The translations under genes were made by a program, and so were the position numbers. A stretch of DNA of 64,000 bases from a virus. The number at the start of each line of letters is the position of its first letter. Position 1 is the stretch's first letter. The stretch covers positions 62,001 through 126,000 of the IMG/VR virus record IMGVR_UViG_3300028025_000091. The stretch is one strand, 5' to 3'. Positions 26,221-34,620 of this stretch are shown here, piece after piece. A model generated the notes under the pieces. That model did no database searches. It was not told the origin of the DNA and worked only from the letters and a program-made list of their open reading frames with translations.

Positions 26221-26439
26221 ATGAAACCTTTAAATCAGAATAAGATGGAGAAGCCAAAGCAATTAATTGAAGTAAACTTAGATGAATTAAGAAAGATTTG
26301 CCAAGAGTATGTTGACTTTGTTGATAGTGATGATGAATACTATGAGGACAACAATTATGACCAATACATTTTTGGAAGAGCGATGGTGGCTTTATACGGG
26401 AAAGATGTATTTAATTGGATTAACGAACGTAGAGATTAA
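26221..26439 (+). CDS. Small acidic protein, unknown function
   Basis: 72 aa. An amphipathic helix (LIEVNLDELRKICQEYVDFV) is followed by an acidic loop (DSDDEYYEDNNYDQY) and a second helix ending GKDVFNWINERRD. Net strongly negative. The leader element fixes the start at 26221 rather than the internal ATG at 26245. DNA-mimic or regulator roles are possible, but nothing specific is seen. Confidence 0.55.
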   Translation: MKPLNQNKMEKPKQLIEVNLDELRKICQEYVDFVDSDDEYYEDNNYDQYIFGRAMVALYGKDVFNWINERRD

Positions 26440-26449
26440 ACTTTAAATA

Positions 26450-26836
26450 ATGAAAGTAAGTGAGTTAAGAATTGGAAACTTATTGAGAGATAAAGTAACC
26501 AAAACCGAATTAAGAGTAACCAAATTAACAGAGCAAGATATTGTTACCTATGTTATTGACAGGTCAATGTTTCCCTTACAAGATGGTTGGGGAATTGAAC
26601 CAATCCCACTAACCGAAGAACGGTTGTTAAAGTTTGGGTTTGAAGATGACAGAGATAATCTAATGATACTTAGAAAAGGTGTTTTTGAGTTCTATTTCGA
26701 TAAAGTTGATAAAGATGGTATTAGTCTTTATGAAAAATGGGATGGTAATTTTTTATGTAATGTTGAATATGTTCATGAATTTCAAAACCTACACTTTGCA
26801 TTAACAGGAGAAGAACTTAAACAACAAGAACAATAA
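26450..26836 (+). CDS. Bacteroidetes-phage-type small protein ending in a KQQEQ tail, unknown function
   Basis: 128 aa. MKVSELRIGNLLRD at the start and a closing YVHEFQNLHFALTGEEL are a combination I associate with small hypothetical proteins of Bacteroides and Flavobacterium phages; PIPLTEERLLKFGFE near the middle also fits. The last five residues (KQQEQ) are encoded by a copy of the AAACAACAAGAACA leader that overlaps the stop codon. Function unknown. Confidence 0.6.
   Translation: MKVSELRIGNLLRDKVTKTELRVTKLTEQDIVTYVIDRSMFPLQDGWGIEPIPLTEERLLKFGFEDDRDNLMILRKGVFEFYFDKVDKDGISLYEKWDGNFLCNVEYVHEFQNLHFALTGEELKQQEQ
26819..26832 (+). promoter_or_regulatory. Leader copy AAACAACAAGAACA without a following ATG
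   Basis: The element is followed by ATAAAAACATG instead of ATG, so it does not abut a start codon. The next gene is a homing endonuclease 51 nt downstream. The junction may have been altered when that gene inserted. Confidence 0.5.
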
Positions 26837-26862
26837 AAACATGACATTTCCAATTGTTGTTA

Positions 26863-26876
26863 ATATGTATAATAAA
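26863..26876 (+). promoter_or_regulatory. Candidate late promoter variant (ATATGTATAATAAA)
   Basis: G-variant of the late element, 7 nt before ATG 26884 of the GIY-YIG gene. The same variant lies before the second GIY-YIG gene (56803) and before a fibre gene (59068). Free-standing homing endonuclease genes in T4-type phages often carry their own late promoter. Confidence 0.45.
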
Positions 26877-26883
26877 ACAACAT

Positions 26884-27507
26884 ATGGTGATTTATTTAAC
26901 AACTCATGTTATAACTGGAAAAAAATATATTGGAAAGGATGTATCAAATAGTCCTAGTTATTTTGGAAGTGGAGCTGAAATTAAACAGATAATTAAAACA
27001 GAAGGTAAAAGTAATTTAGTTAAAACTATACTTGAACATTGTGATTGTAAAGAAGATTTAGCTAAACGAGAAGAATTTTGGTTGCAAAAGTTTGATGCCG
27101 AAAACAATCCATTGTTTATGAACAGAACAAACAAAGCTTTTGGAAATAGTGGACTTTCGGATGAAACAAAATTAAAGATTAAAATATCTAGTTTAGGTAA
27201 ACCAAAATCTACCGAAGCAAGAAATAATATGAGTAAAGGAAGAACAGGTAAAACTAGAAACCAAACAAAAGTTAGATCAGATAAGGGAAAACCAAGAGGA
27301 ATTAGCCCATGGGTTTCAGAAAGTCTTAAAACTAGAAATAGAGAATCTACCTTCAAACCAGTTATACAATATGATCTAGAAGGTAATATTGTTAGAGAAT
27401 ACAAATCTGCCCAAGAAGCAAAAGATATTACAAATTTAAAAATCCAGAATGCTCTTTTAGGAACTACTAAAACTTCTGGAGGTTATATTTGGAAATACAA
27501 AGAATAA
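26884..27507 (+). CDS. GIY-YIG homing endonuclease
   Basis: About 207 aa from ATG 26884 (the longer reading to 26854 begins at TTG inside the promoter-like element). The N-terminus MVIYLTTHVITGKKYIGKD is the GIY-YIG core, followed by SYFGSGAEIKQ and an EEFWLQKFDAENNP helix. The middle has a NUMOD3-like basic repeat (SDETKLKIKISSLGKPKSTEARNNMSKG in outline) and the C-terminus a NUMOD1-like unit (VIQYDLEGNIVREY..SAQEA..GGYIWKYKE). These endonucleases cut DNA of related phages to spread their gene. It interrupts the replication operon before the helicase. Confidence 0.85.
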   Translation: MVIYLTTHVITGKKYIGKDVSNSPSYFGSGAEIKQIIKTEGKSNLVKTILEHCDCKEDLAKREEFWLQKFDAENNPLFMNRTNKAFGNSGLSDETKLKIKISSLGKPKSTEARNNMSKGRTGKTRNQTKVRSDKGKPRGISPWVSESLKTRNRESTFKPVIQYDLEGNIVREYKSAQEAKDITNLKIQNALLGTTKTSGGYIWKYKE

Positions 27508-27559
27508 ATATTATATTTACATTAAATAAAAGTTATTAACAATTTAAAAAATAAAAGTT

Positions 27560-28918
27560 TTGACCTTAGCCAGCATAGACGAATATGGACCATCGTTCCA
27601 GATGAAAGTGATATCTTCTTTACTAACACATAAAGAATTCTTACAAAACATAAACGACGTACTAAGTGATGAATACTTTAGTAATCCGGCTCATAAATGG
27701 ATAATTAACCAAATTATACAATACTACGAAAAGTATCATACAACTATTTCAATGGACATCTTAAAGGTGGAAATGAAGAAATTGGACAATGAAGTACTTA
27801 AAGTATCTGTTAAAGAACAATTACGAGAAGCATATAGAGCTGATATTGAGGATCTAGAATATGTTCAAGGTGAGTTTTCTACATTCTGTAAAAACCAACA
27901 ATTGAAAAAAGCACTATTGAATAGTGTAGATTTATTAAAAGCTGGAGATTATGACTCGATTAAATATATGATTGAATCAGCAATGAAAGCAGGACAAGAT
28001 AAAAACATTGGTCACGAGTATAAAAAAGATACTGAATCACGTTACCGTGAAGATCATAGATCAATTGTACCTACACCATGGGAACCAATTAATGAATTAA
28101 TTCAAGGTGGTTTAGGTAATGGAGATTTAGGATTGATTTTTGGTAATCCTGGAGGAGGTAAGTCATGGACTTTAGTTGCTTTAGGTGGACATGCTGTTAA
28201 AATGGGTTACAATGTTATCCACTATACTTTAGAATTAAGTGAAGCATATACTGGAAGACGATATGACGCTTTCTTTACAGGTACACCTGTAGATCAATTA
28301 GAAAAACATAAAGCAGAGGTAGAAACCCTAACAGCTGATCTGCCAGGAGAATTGATTATTCGCGAATATCCTATGGGAAAAACCACAATCAATACTATAG
28401 AATCGCATATTAAAAAAGTAATTGATTTAGGAATCCAACCAGATCTTATCCTAATAGATTACATTGATCTACTTTCAACAAGAAAAAGAAATGTTGACCG
28501 TAAGGGAGAGATTGATGATATTTATACAAGCACCAAGGGATTAGCTCGCGAATTAAACATACCAATTTGGTCAGTTTCGCAAGTAAATCGCGCAGGAGCC
28601 AAAGATGATATTATTGAAGGCGATAAAGCAGCGGGATCATATGATAAAATGATGATTACCGATTTATCAATGTCGTTGTCAAGAAAGAAAGAAGATAAAG
28701 TTAACGGTACCGGAAGACTTCATATTATGAAAAACAGATATGGTATGGATGGTTTGACATTTCAAGCAGATGTTAACACATCAAATGGTCATATTGCGAT
28801 TGGAGATCATTATGATGAAGAAGCCGATACAGTGACACCAAAAAAACAACAGTCGAATGACTTTGACAATTTAGATATAAAAATGTTAAGTAATAAATTT
28901 TTCGAATTAAACGCATGA
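27560..28918 (+). CDS. gp41: Replicative DNA helicase (DnaB / gp41-like)
   Basis: 452 aa starting at TTG 27560. That start is supported by the upstream ATAAAAGTT, the same context (AAAAGTT-ATG) used by many ATG starts here. The N-terminal ~160 residues are helical. Walker A is GNPGGGKS at 195-202, Walker B LILIDYIDLLS near 293-303, and an H4-like SVSQVNRAGAKDD follows, then YDKMMITDLSMSLSRK. Unwinds the duplex ahead of the replication fork. The stop overlaps the nrdB start by 4 nt (ATGATC). Confidence 0.88.
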   Translation: MTLASIDEYGPSFQMKVISSLLTHKEFLQNINDVLSDEYFSNPAHKWIINQIIQYYEKYHTTISMDILKVEMKKLDNEVLKVSVKEQLREAYRADIEDLEYVQGEFSTFCKNQQLKKALLNSVDLLKAGDYDSIKYMIESAMKAGQDKNIGHEYKKDTESRYREDHRSIVPTPWEPINELIQGGLGNGDLGLIFGNPGGGKSWTLVALGGHAVKMGYNVIHYTLELSEAYTGRRYDAFFTGTPVDQLEKHKAEVETLTADLPGELIIREYPMGKTTINTIESHIKKVIDLGIQPDLILIDYIDLLSTRKRNVDRKGEIDDIYTSTKGLARELNIPIWSVSQVNRAGAKDDIIEGDKAAGSYDKMMITDLSMSLSRKKEDKVNGTGRLHIMKNRYGMDGLTFQADVNTSNGHIAIGDHYDEEADTVTPKKQQSNDFDNLDIKMLSNKFFELNA

Positions 28919-29862
28919 TCACAGAACTAAGACCACATTACAAACCTTTCGAGTACCAAACAGCATTCGAATTTTACAAAGATCAACACCGAGCACACTG
29001 GTTAGCAGATGAAGTTCCATTATCATCAGATTTGAATGACTGGAAACTTAAACTAAGCGAATCAGAAAAAAGCCTAATCGGTAACATCTTGAAATCGTTT
29101 GCTCAAACTGAGACGTATGTCAACGATTATTGGGCTACAAAGGTGGCGGTATGGTTCCCTAAACATGAAATCAAAGCTATGGCGTGTGCATTCGCTGATT
29201 TCGAATCGATACATGCTGAGGCTTATGCTCGTTTAAATGAAGAACTTGGGTTAGATGACTTTGAGGCATTCATGGAAGATGAGGAAGCAAAAGCTAAAAT
29301 TGATCGTCTAGTTGAATTGCCTGGAGATACATTACGTGAGAAAGCACTTTCATTAGCTATATTCTCTGCGTTTACTGAAGGTGTAAATTTATTTTCATCA
29401 TTCGCTATTTTGATGTCTTTTCAATTACGTAACTTGATGAAAGGAACAGGCCAAATTGTAGAATGGAGCGTACGGGATGAATCATTACATTCAAAAGCGG
29501 GATGTTGGTTATTCAGAACAATGATGGAAGAAATGCCTGAATTAAATGATGGAATGGAGTCTCAAATTTATGATGCTTGTGATTTATCAGTTAAATTAGA
29601 ATTTGACTTTATTGACAAAGCATTTGAAATGGGTGAAATTGAAGGTTTAAACATAAACCAATTAAAAAACTTCATCAAGGAACGCGCCAACCAAAAATTA
29701 ATTGAACTAGGTTATAACCCTTTATACAACGATATCGATCCCAATCTTTTAAAATCAATGGAATGGTTCGGACATTTAACAAGTGGTAAAACACACCAAG
29801 ATTTCTTCGCAGGAAGAGTAACAGATTATTCAAAATCAACCGCTGACTGGAGCGATTTATAA
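28915..29862 (+). CDS. nrdB: Ribonucleotide reductase, class I small subunit (NrdB)
   Basis: 315 aa. Carries the di-metal/tyrosyl radical site for dNTP synthesis. The conserved helices show E97, H100 and Y104 in FESIHAEAY (the E-x-x-H-x-x-x-Y radical site), an FTEGVNLFSSFA Glu helix, and RDESLHSKAG with the E-x-x-H pair. The first ligand position, usually Asp, reads as Glu66 in FAQTETY. ATG 28915 overlaps the helicase stop. Order is nrdB then nrdA. It supplies deoxynucleotides for phage replication. Confidence 0.92.
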   Translation: MITELRPHYKPFEYQTAFEFYKDQHRAHWLADEVPLSSDLNDWKLKLSESEKSLIGNILKSFAQTETYVNDYWATKVAVWFPKHEIKAMACAFADFESIHAEAYARLNEELGLDDFEAFMEDEEAKAKIDRLVELPGDTLREKALSLAIFSAFTEGVNLFSSFAILMSFQLRNLMKGTGQIVEWSVRDESLHSKAGCWLFRTMMEEMPELNDGMESQIYDACDLSVKLEFDFIDKAFEMGEIEGLNINQLKNFIKERANQKLIELGYNPLYNDIDPNLLKSMEWFGHLTSGKTHQDFFAGRVTDYSKSTADWSDL

Positions 29863-29871
29863 AAACAACAA

Positions 29872-31599
29872 ATGAGCAAATTAAACGTAGACACAAGTAA
29901 ATGGGTGAAGGGTAAAGATTTCCCTGAATGGATGGATGAGATTGGTACTTCAATCATCTCACAAGGATACTTACTCCCAGAAGAGAATGTATTTAAAGCA
30001 TTCAATCGAGTAAGTAAAGCAGCAGGACGTAGATTAAAACGTAAAGATTTAATTCCGTTTTTTGCTGAAGCGATGGAAAAAAATTGGTTGTGTCTTGCGT
30101 CACCTGTACTTTCAAATTTAGGTACTGAACGTGGTATGCCTATCTCATGTTTTGGGATTGATACAGACGATTCAATTGAAGGGATTGCATTAGCAAATTC
30201 TGAGTTGATGCGTTTGTCATCTCAAGGTGGAGGTGTAGGTATTGGTGTATCTAGAATTAGAGGTAGAGGTAAAGAAATTTCTGGAAACGGTGTTTCTGAA
30301 GGTGTAGTTCCATGGGCTAAAATCTATGATTCAACTATCCTAGCAACAAACCAAGGTTCAGTTAGACGCGGAGCAGCTTCAGTTAACTTACACATCAACC
30401 ACCCAGATATTGAGGAATTCTTAATGATTCGTCGACCAAAAGGAGATGTAAACCGTCAATGTCTTAACTTACACCAGTGTGTAGTGATTGATGATGATTT
30501 TATGAACAAACTAGAGGATAAAGAACCACGCGCTTTAAGATTGTGGGGAGAAATTCTTAAAACACGTTTGGAAACAGGTGAACCTTATATCATGTTTGAA
30601 GACAATGTGAACAACAATAATCCTCAAGCGTATAAAAACAATAATTTGCATGTTTCGATGACAAACATTTGTTCCGAAATTTCACTTTATACAGATCCAT
30701 TACACTCATTTATTTGCTGTTTATCTTCATTGAATTTAGCACGTTGGGAAGAATGGAAAGACTATACATTTGAAAATGGTATGACTTTACCTGAACTATC
30801 ATGTTGGTTCTTAGAAGGAGTATTACAAGAATTTATTGATAGAGCAAAGAATGTTAAATTCATGGAAAACACATACCGCTCAGCACTTAAAGGTAGAGCA
30901 ATTGGTATTGGTGTTTTAGGATGGCATACATTCTTACAAGAAAAAGGTATTCCATTTGCGGGTTTACAAGCAAATTCTTACACTCGAATCATGTCTCAAT
31001 TTATTGAAGAAGGAGCATTAAAAGCATCTCGTGACCAAGCAAAAGAATATGGCGAACCAGAATGGTGTAAAGGAACAGGTTTGAGACATACACACCATTT
31101 AGCAATTGCACCAACAGTATCAAACGCTAACATTTCAGGTGGTGTTTCACCTTCAATTGAACCAATCCCTGCAAATGTATTTAACTTAAAAACAGCTAAA
31201 GGTACATTTATCAAGAAAAACCCAACATTGGAGCGTTTATTAGCTTCAAAAGGATATAACATTGATAGTATTTGGGAACAAATTGCCAAAGATAAAGGTT
31301 CAGTAATGGGGTTACCTGATCATATTTTATCTGATGAAGAAAAAGAGGTATTCTTGACATTCAAAGAAATTAACCCATATGAAATTGTTCGCCAAAATGG
31401 TATTCGTCAAAAATATGTTGATCAAGCTATTTCATTGAATTTGACATTTGATCCATCTGATTCACCTAAATACATTAGTGAGGTACATAAATTAGCTTGG
31501 AAAGAAGGTATCAAAACATTATATTACATGCGCTCAGAAAGTATTTTAAGAGGAGATAATCTTCAACGTACTGCTGATTGTGTTAGCTGCGAAGGGTAG
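29872..31599 (+). CDS. nrdA: Ribonucleotide reductase, class I large subunit (NrdA), short form
   Basis: 575 aa. Reduces ribonucleoside diphosphates using the radical from NrdB. Active-site residues are visible: C93 in PISCFGI, N265-C267-E269 in TNICSEIS, the partner Cys in SFICCLSSLNL, and the C-terminal redox pair CVSC (570-573). Phosphate-binding residues are in APTVSNANISGGVSPSIEP. It is shorter than E. coli NrdA and has no N-terminal ATP-cone, so overall activity regulation by dATP is probably absent, as in several phage enzymes. The start context AAAACAACAA-ATG resembles the leader seen elsewhere. Confidence 0.92.
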   Translation: MSKLNVDTSKWVKGKDFPEWMDEIGTSIISQGYLLPEENVFKAFNRVSKAAGRRLKRKDLIPFFAEAMEKNWLCLASPVLSNLGTERGMPISCFGIDTDDSIEGIALANSELMRLSSQGGGVGIGVSRIRGRGKEISGNGVSEGVVPWAKIYDSTILATNQGSVRRGAASVNLHINHPDIEEFLMIRRPKGDVNRQCLNLHQCVVIDDDFMNKLEDKEPRALRLWGEILKTRLETGEPYIMFEDNVNNNNPQAYKNNNLHVSMTNICSEISLYTDPLHSFICCLSSLNLARWEEWKDYTFENGMTLPELSCWFLEGVLQEFIDRAKNVKFMENTYRSALKGRAIGIGVLGWHTFLQEKGIPFAGLQANSYTRIMSQFIEEGALKASRDQAKEYGEPEWCKGTGLRHTHHLAIAPTVSNANISGGVSPSIEPIPANVFNLKTAKGTFIKKNPTLERLLASKGYNIDSIWEQIAKDKGSVMGLPDHILSDEEKEVFLTFKEINPYEIVRQNGIRQKYVDQAISLNLTFDPSDSPKYISEVHKLAWKEGIKTLYYMRSESILRGDNLQRTADCVSCEG

Positions 31600-31666
31600 C
31601 ATACGTATAACAGTAATAGGTTTTTCTTAATTGTTTTTTTTATTTTTAAACAAAACTAAACAAAAA

Positions 31667-33571
31667 ATGAAAAACCTTTTATTGTCCTTGTTACTTTTAA
31701 TAGTAACATTTAATGTATTTTCACAGGCACCGAATGCACCAGGAAATGGTATCTATGCCCTAATCCACCCAACTTATCAAGTTGGTCCTACTGCTACTGG
31801 TTTCACAACAGCTAATGTAACGTTGCAAAATACTACATTAACGAAATTTACAGCAACTCAATTTCGTGTGTTTTACGACAAAATTGCATTTACAAATGCT
31901 ACAGTTGCTTTAATTGGTTCTACAACTAACTTAGATATGCAATATGTAGTTAATGCTGCTAACGGTTACATTACTATTACGCTTGTATACACAGGTGCTT
32001 CTTCAACTTATACTTTAGCTGGTGGAGAAAGATTTGCAATTACATTCACACATGCTGCTCCTGCTGTATTTAACAATTTAGCTTCAATTACCAACTTAAC
32101 TTGGACAGGTGCTGCAACATTTTCACAATATGCTGCTAAACAAAATGGTATTGATACTACTTTGACATTGTACAATTATGGTGGTGTATTTACGTTACCT
32201 ACATTTACATTTGCTGGTACATTTACAAATACAACAGGTACTCCTGCTAAAAACTTACCATTAGCTTTACAAACTCGCCCTGCAGGTGGTTCCACTTGGA
32301 CACAACACTCAGCTTACTCAACTGATTTAACTGGTAACTTTACATTCACCGTTAACTTAGATACAACTTATTGGGATGTACGTTTAGCAATCCAAGGCGA
32401 TACAATGGGTATTGGAAATGCCATTTCAGCAACTGATGCACAATTGATTAATCAGTGGGTATTAGGAAACAGCACAATGTCTGGATTTGATTATTACACA
32501 GCAGATGTGAATGGCTCAAATAACGTAACAATCTCAGATGCTTATGGTGTATTTGCTAAAGTATCAGGTAACTTTACAATGTGGCCAAATAACGTTAAAA
32601 ACGTTAAATTCTTTACAGCAACCGAGTATACTACAATTAATAACTCGTCTACCAACTACACATCAACTATTGCAGGTGTCACCAACTTTACATACGAAAT
32701 CATAGCTGGACAACCTTCAACAGTAACATATTATGTTTGTGTACCGGGTGATGCGAATGGAACAGGATATCATATGGCTCGCCAAACACCAATTGAAATC
32801 TTGATTGATCCAATCCCTGGAATTCAAAATCAAATCTATAACGTAATCGATAACACAGTAGAATATGATTTTCCAACTGCACAAATTGAAGTAAACGTAC
32901 CTTATTTATCTGTACAAGCAGGAAATTTAGTTAACATTCCTGTAAAAGTGTTTACAAATGGGCAAGAATTGAATTCATTGCAATTTGGATTAAAATACGA
33001 TCCAACAGTACTTGAATTTAAAAATGCTTACTCTACTTCAAACGTAATGAAATGGTTAACATATATCAACCTAAATAACGACGAAGTTAAATGGGGTGGA
33101 TATGATGCAACAAATAATTTGAATCCATTACAAGATGGTGATGAAGTAATGACATTGCAATTTTTAGCTAAACAACCACAAAACGAATGGTTAGAAAGTC
33201 CACTTTATACAACTGATAAATTTGCAGGAGCTATCAATTCAAAAGATCTCGAAATTACACCTACAAACGGAATTTTACAAGTACTTAAATCAATCGGAGG
33301 CAAAGTAATTGACCCAAATACAATTGAAATCCAACCAAACCCAGTAACAGAAGATGTTGCAATTACATTCAACGTAACTTCAACTACAGAAGCTCATTTG
33401 GCGATTTATGATTTGCAAGGTAGAAAAATTATTACAATCCTAGACGGACAATTACCAGCAGGACAATTCACATATGTAAAAGATTTAGGTAAATTAGCTC
33501 AAGGAATGTATGTAGTTAATTTATCATTAGATAACGAAAACCCAATAAACACAAAGTTAATTAAACAATAA
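31667..33571 (+). CDS. Secreted cohesin/dockerin-like protein with T9SS type A sorting domain
   Basis: 634 aa from ATG 31667 (an upstream TTG at 31631 adds a tail that would spoil the signal peptide). Signal peptide MKNLLLSLLLLIVTFNVFSQ. Then two beta-sandwich regions. The second (FAGTFTNTTGTPAKNLPLAL onward) leads to a dockerin-like segment, GNAISATDAQLINQW and YTADVNGSNNVTISDAYG. A cohesin-like domain follows at about 395-540 (VPYLSVQAGNLVNIPVKVF, SLQFGLKYDPTVLEF). The end is a canonical Por sorting domain: IEIQPNPVTEDVAITF, HLAIYDLQGRKI, LAQGMYVVNL and KLIKQ. It heads the exported-protein cassette and shares its middle domain with the C-type lectin protein downstream. Probably displayed on the infected cell surface. 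Confidence 0.85.
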   Translation: MKNLLLSLLLLIVTFNVFSQAPNAPGNGIYALIHPTYQVGPTATGFTTANVTLQNTTLTKFTATQFRVFYDKIAFTNATVALIGSTTNLDMQYVVNAANGYITITLVYTGASSTYTLAGGERFAITFTHAAPAVFNNLASITNLTWTGAATFSQYAAKQNGIDTTLTLYNYGGVFTLPTFTFAGTFTNTTGTPAKNLPLALQTRPAGGSTWTQHSAYSTDLTGNFTFTVNLDTTYWDVRLAIQGDTMGIGNAISATDAQLINQWVLGNSTMSGFDYYTADVNGSNNVTISDAYGVFAKVSGNFTMWPNNVKNVKFFTATEYTTINNSSTNYTSTIAGVTNFTYEIIAGQPSTVTYYVCVPGDANGTGYHMARQTPIEILIDPIPGIQNQIYNVIDNTVEYDFPTAQIEVNVPYLSVQAGNLVNIPVKVFTNGQELNSLQFGLKYDPTVLEFKNAYSTSNVMKWLTYINLNNDEVKWGGYDATNNLNPLQDGDEVMTLQFLAKQPQNEWLESPLYTTDKFAGAINSKDLEITPTNGILQVLKSIGGKVIDPNTIEIQPNPVTEDVAITFNVTSTTEAHLAIYDLQGRKIITILDGQLPAGQFTYVKDLGKLAQGMYVVNLSLDNENPINTKLIKQ

Positions 33572-33574
33572 GCT

Positions 33575-33898
33575 ATGTCAGAAACAGAAACAAACGACGG
33601 CACTTGGTCAGGCCTTAAAAAAACGATCGTTGGAACATTGTCAACAGTAATCACTGGAGGTGGTGTATGGTTAGGAACAACTCTTTATGGTGGTGGACAT
33701 AATGAAGAGCCTAAAGAAGAAACCAAAACAGAACAACCAGCAGCTGCTCCGGTAATTGTAAACGTTCAACAAAACCAAGAAAACAAACAAAAAGTTGAAA
33801 ATGGTGGGGGAACAATAATCCACGAACGAGTAATTGAAAAACCAGTAGTTACTCAACCAACTACACCAACACCAAAACCTCAAGAGGAATCATGGTAA
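33575..33898 (+). CDS. Membrane-anchored Pro/Gln-rich protein, unknown function
   Basis: 107 aa. A polar N-terminus (MSETETNDGTWSGLKK) is followed by one transmembrane or weakly hydrophobic segment (TIVGTLSTVITGGGVWLGTTLYG) and an acidic/Gln/Pro-rich tail (KPVVTQPTTPTPKPQEESW) that would extend across the periplasm. It starts 3 nt after the T9SS-type gene and overlaps the CsgG-like lipoprotein gene by 7 nt. The layout resembles inner-membrane spanins, but the hydrophobic segment is Gly-rich and the partner is not a typical outer-membrane spanin. Role uncertain. Confidence 0.6.
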   Translation: MSETETNDGTWSGLKKTIVGTLSTVITGGGVWLGTTLYGGGHNEEPKEETKTEQPAAAPVIVNVQQNQENKQKVENGGGTIIHERVIEKPVVTQPTTPTPKPQEESW

Positions 33899-34620
33899 AA
33901 TTTTTATTTATATTATTGACGCTAGGGTTGTTTTCTTGCAAAACAGCCCAAGCTCAAGGTGGTATAGGTACTGTTAAAACAGAACAATATCAAGCGGATT
34001 TTGAAAAAAAACAGTCACTTGATGTTGTATCCGATTATGATGGTTCAATTCAAATTCCCATCCAATTACTTAAAATTGGAATCAATGAGGAATTATATGA
34101 AATGTACCCTGAACTTAAAGACAAACGTGTTGGTTTAGGTGTAACAAACATTGTGATCGAATATCTTGAATATACTAATCGCTTTACGTTTACTGAGGAA
34201 AAAGAAGACATTAAGCAACGTATGATTGCTCAAGATAAAGCATCTGATAAAGGCATTTCATCAAATAAAATAGAGGTAAAAGGAAATGTAGTACTTGCCA
34301 AATATTTCGTTTATATTGAAGTCTATGATTTCAGTGTATCAGAAGACGAGATAGTTAAAGTAAATGGTAAACAAACCACAACACAAACAACACGTTTAGG
34401 ATTGCAGATTAAATTCGTAGATGCTGAAACCGGCCAAATCATTGTAGGTTCTGGTTTAGGCGAAGCAAACACGGTAAAAATGTCTTCTATATTAGAAGAT
34501 ATTACTGATGAAGTAAAATTCAACCAATCCACCATAGGTACTTCAACTAAAAAAGCATTAGAAACCGCATCATCCCGAGTTGTATCACGATTAATTAGTA
34601 AAGGTGTATTCAAGAATTGA
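33892..34620 (+). CDS. CsgG-like outer-membrane lipoprotein
   Basis: 242 aa. A lipobox ends at C16 (LGLFSC) after MVKFLFILLT. The body follows the CsgG/HfaB pattern: GLGVTNIVIEYLEYTNRF then a Glu-rich EEKEDIKQRM helix, IEVKGNVVLAKYFVYIEVYDFSV (the A-x-Y-x-V-x-G-x-I strand), TRLGLQIKFVDAETGQIIVGSGLGEA (the L-R-x-V-D-x-x-TG strand) and a C-terminal helix with ALETASSRVVSRLI. CsgG forms the curli export pore in the outer membrane. CsgG-like genes are known in some marine T4-like phages. It is in the middle of the exported-protein cassette, overlapping both neighbours. Confidence 0.68.
   Translation: MVKFLFILLTLGLFSCKTAQAQGGIGTVKTEQYQADFEKKQSLDVVSDYDGSIQIPIQLLKIGINEELYEMYPELKDKRVGLGVTNIVIEYLEYTNRFTFTEEKEDIKQRMIAQDKASDKGISSNKIEVKGNVVLAKYFVYIEVYDFSVSEDEIVKVNGKQTTTQTTRLGLQIKFVDAETGQIIVGSGLGEANTVKMSSILEDITDEVKFNQSTIGTSTKKALETASSRVVSRLISKGVFKN

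Noticed and set aside
26841-26951. Small frame from ATG 26841 (MTFPIVVNMYNK..)
   Set aside because: It overlaps the promoter-like element and the GIY-YIG start, has no leader abutting its ATG, and shows no recognisable sequence.
33575-34620. Spanin pair (Rz/Rz1-like) made of the Pro-rich membrane protein and the lipoprotein
   Set aside because: The lipoprotein matches the CsgG strand-helix order over its full length and is far too long for an outer-membrane spanin.
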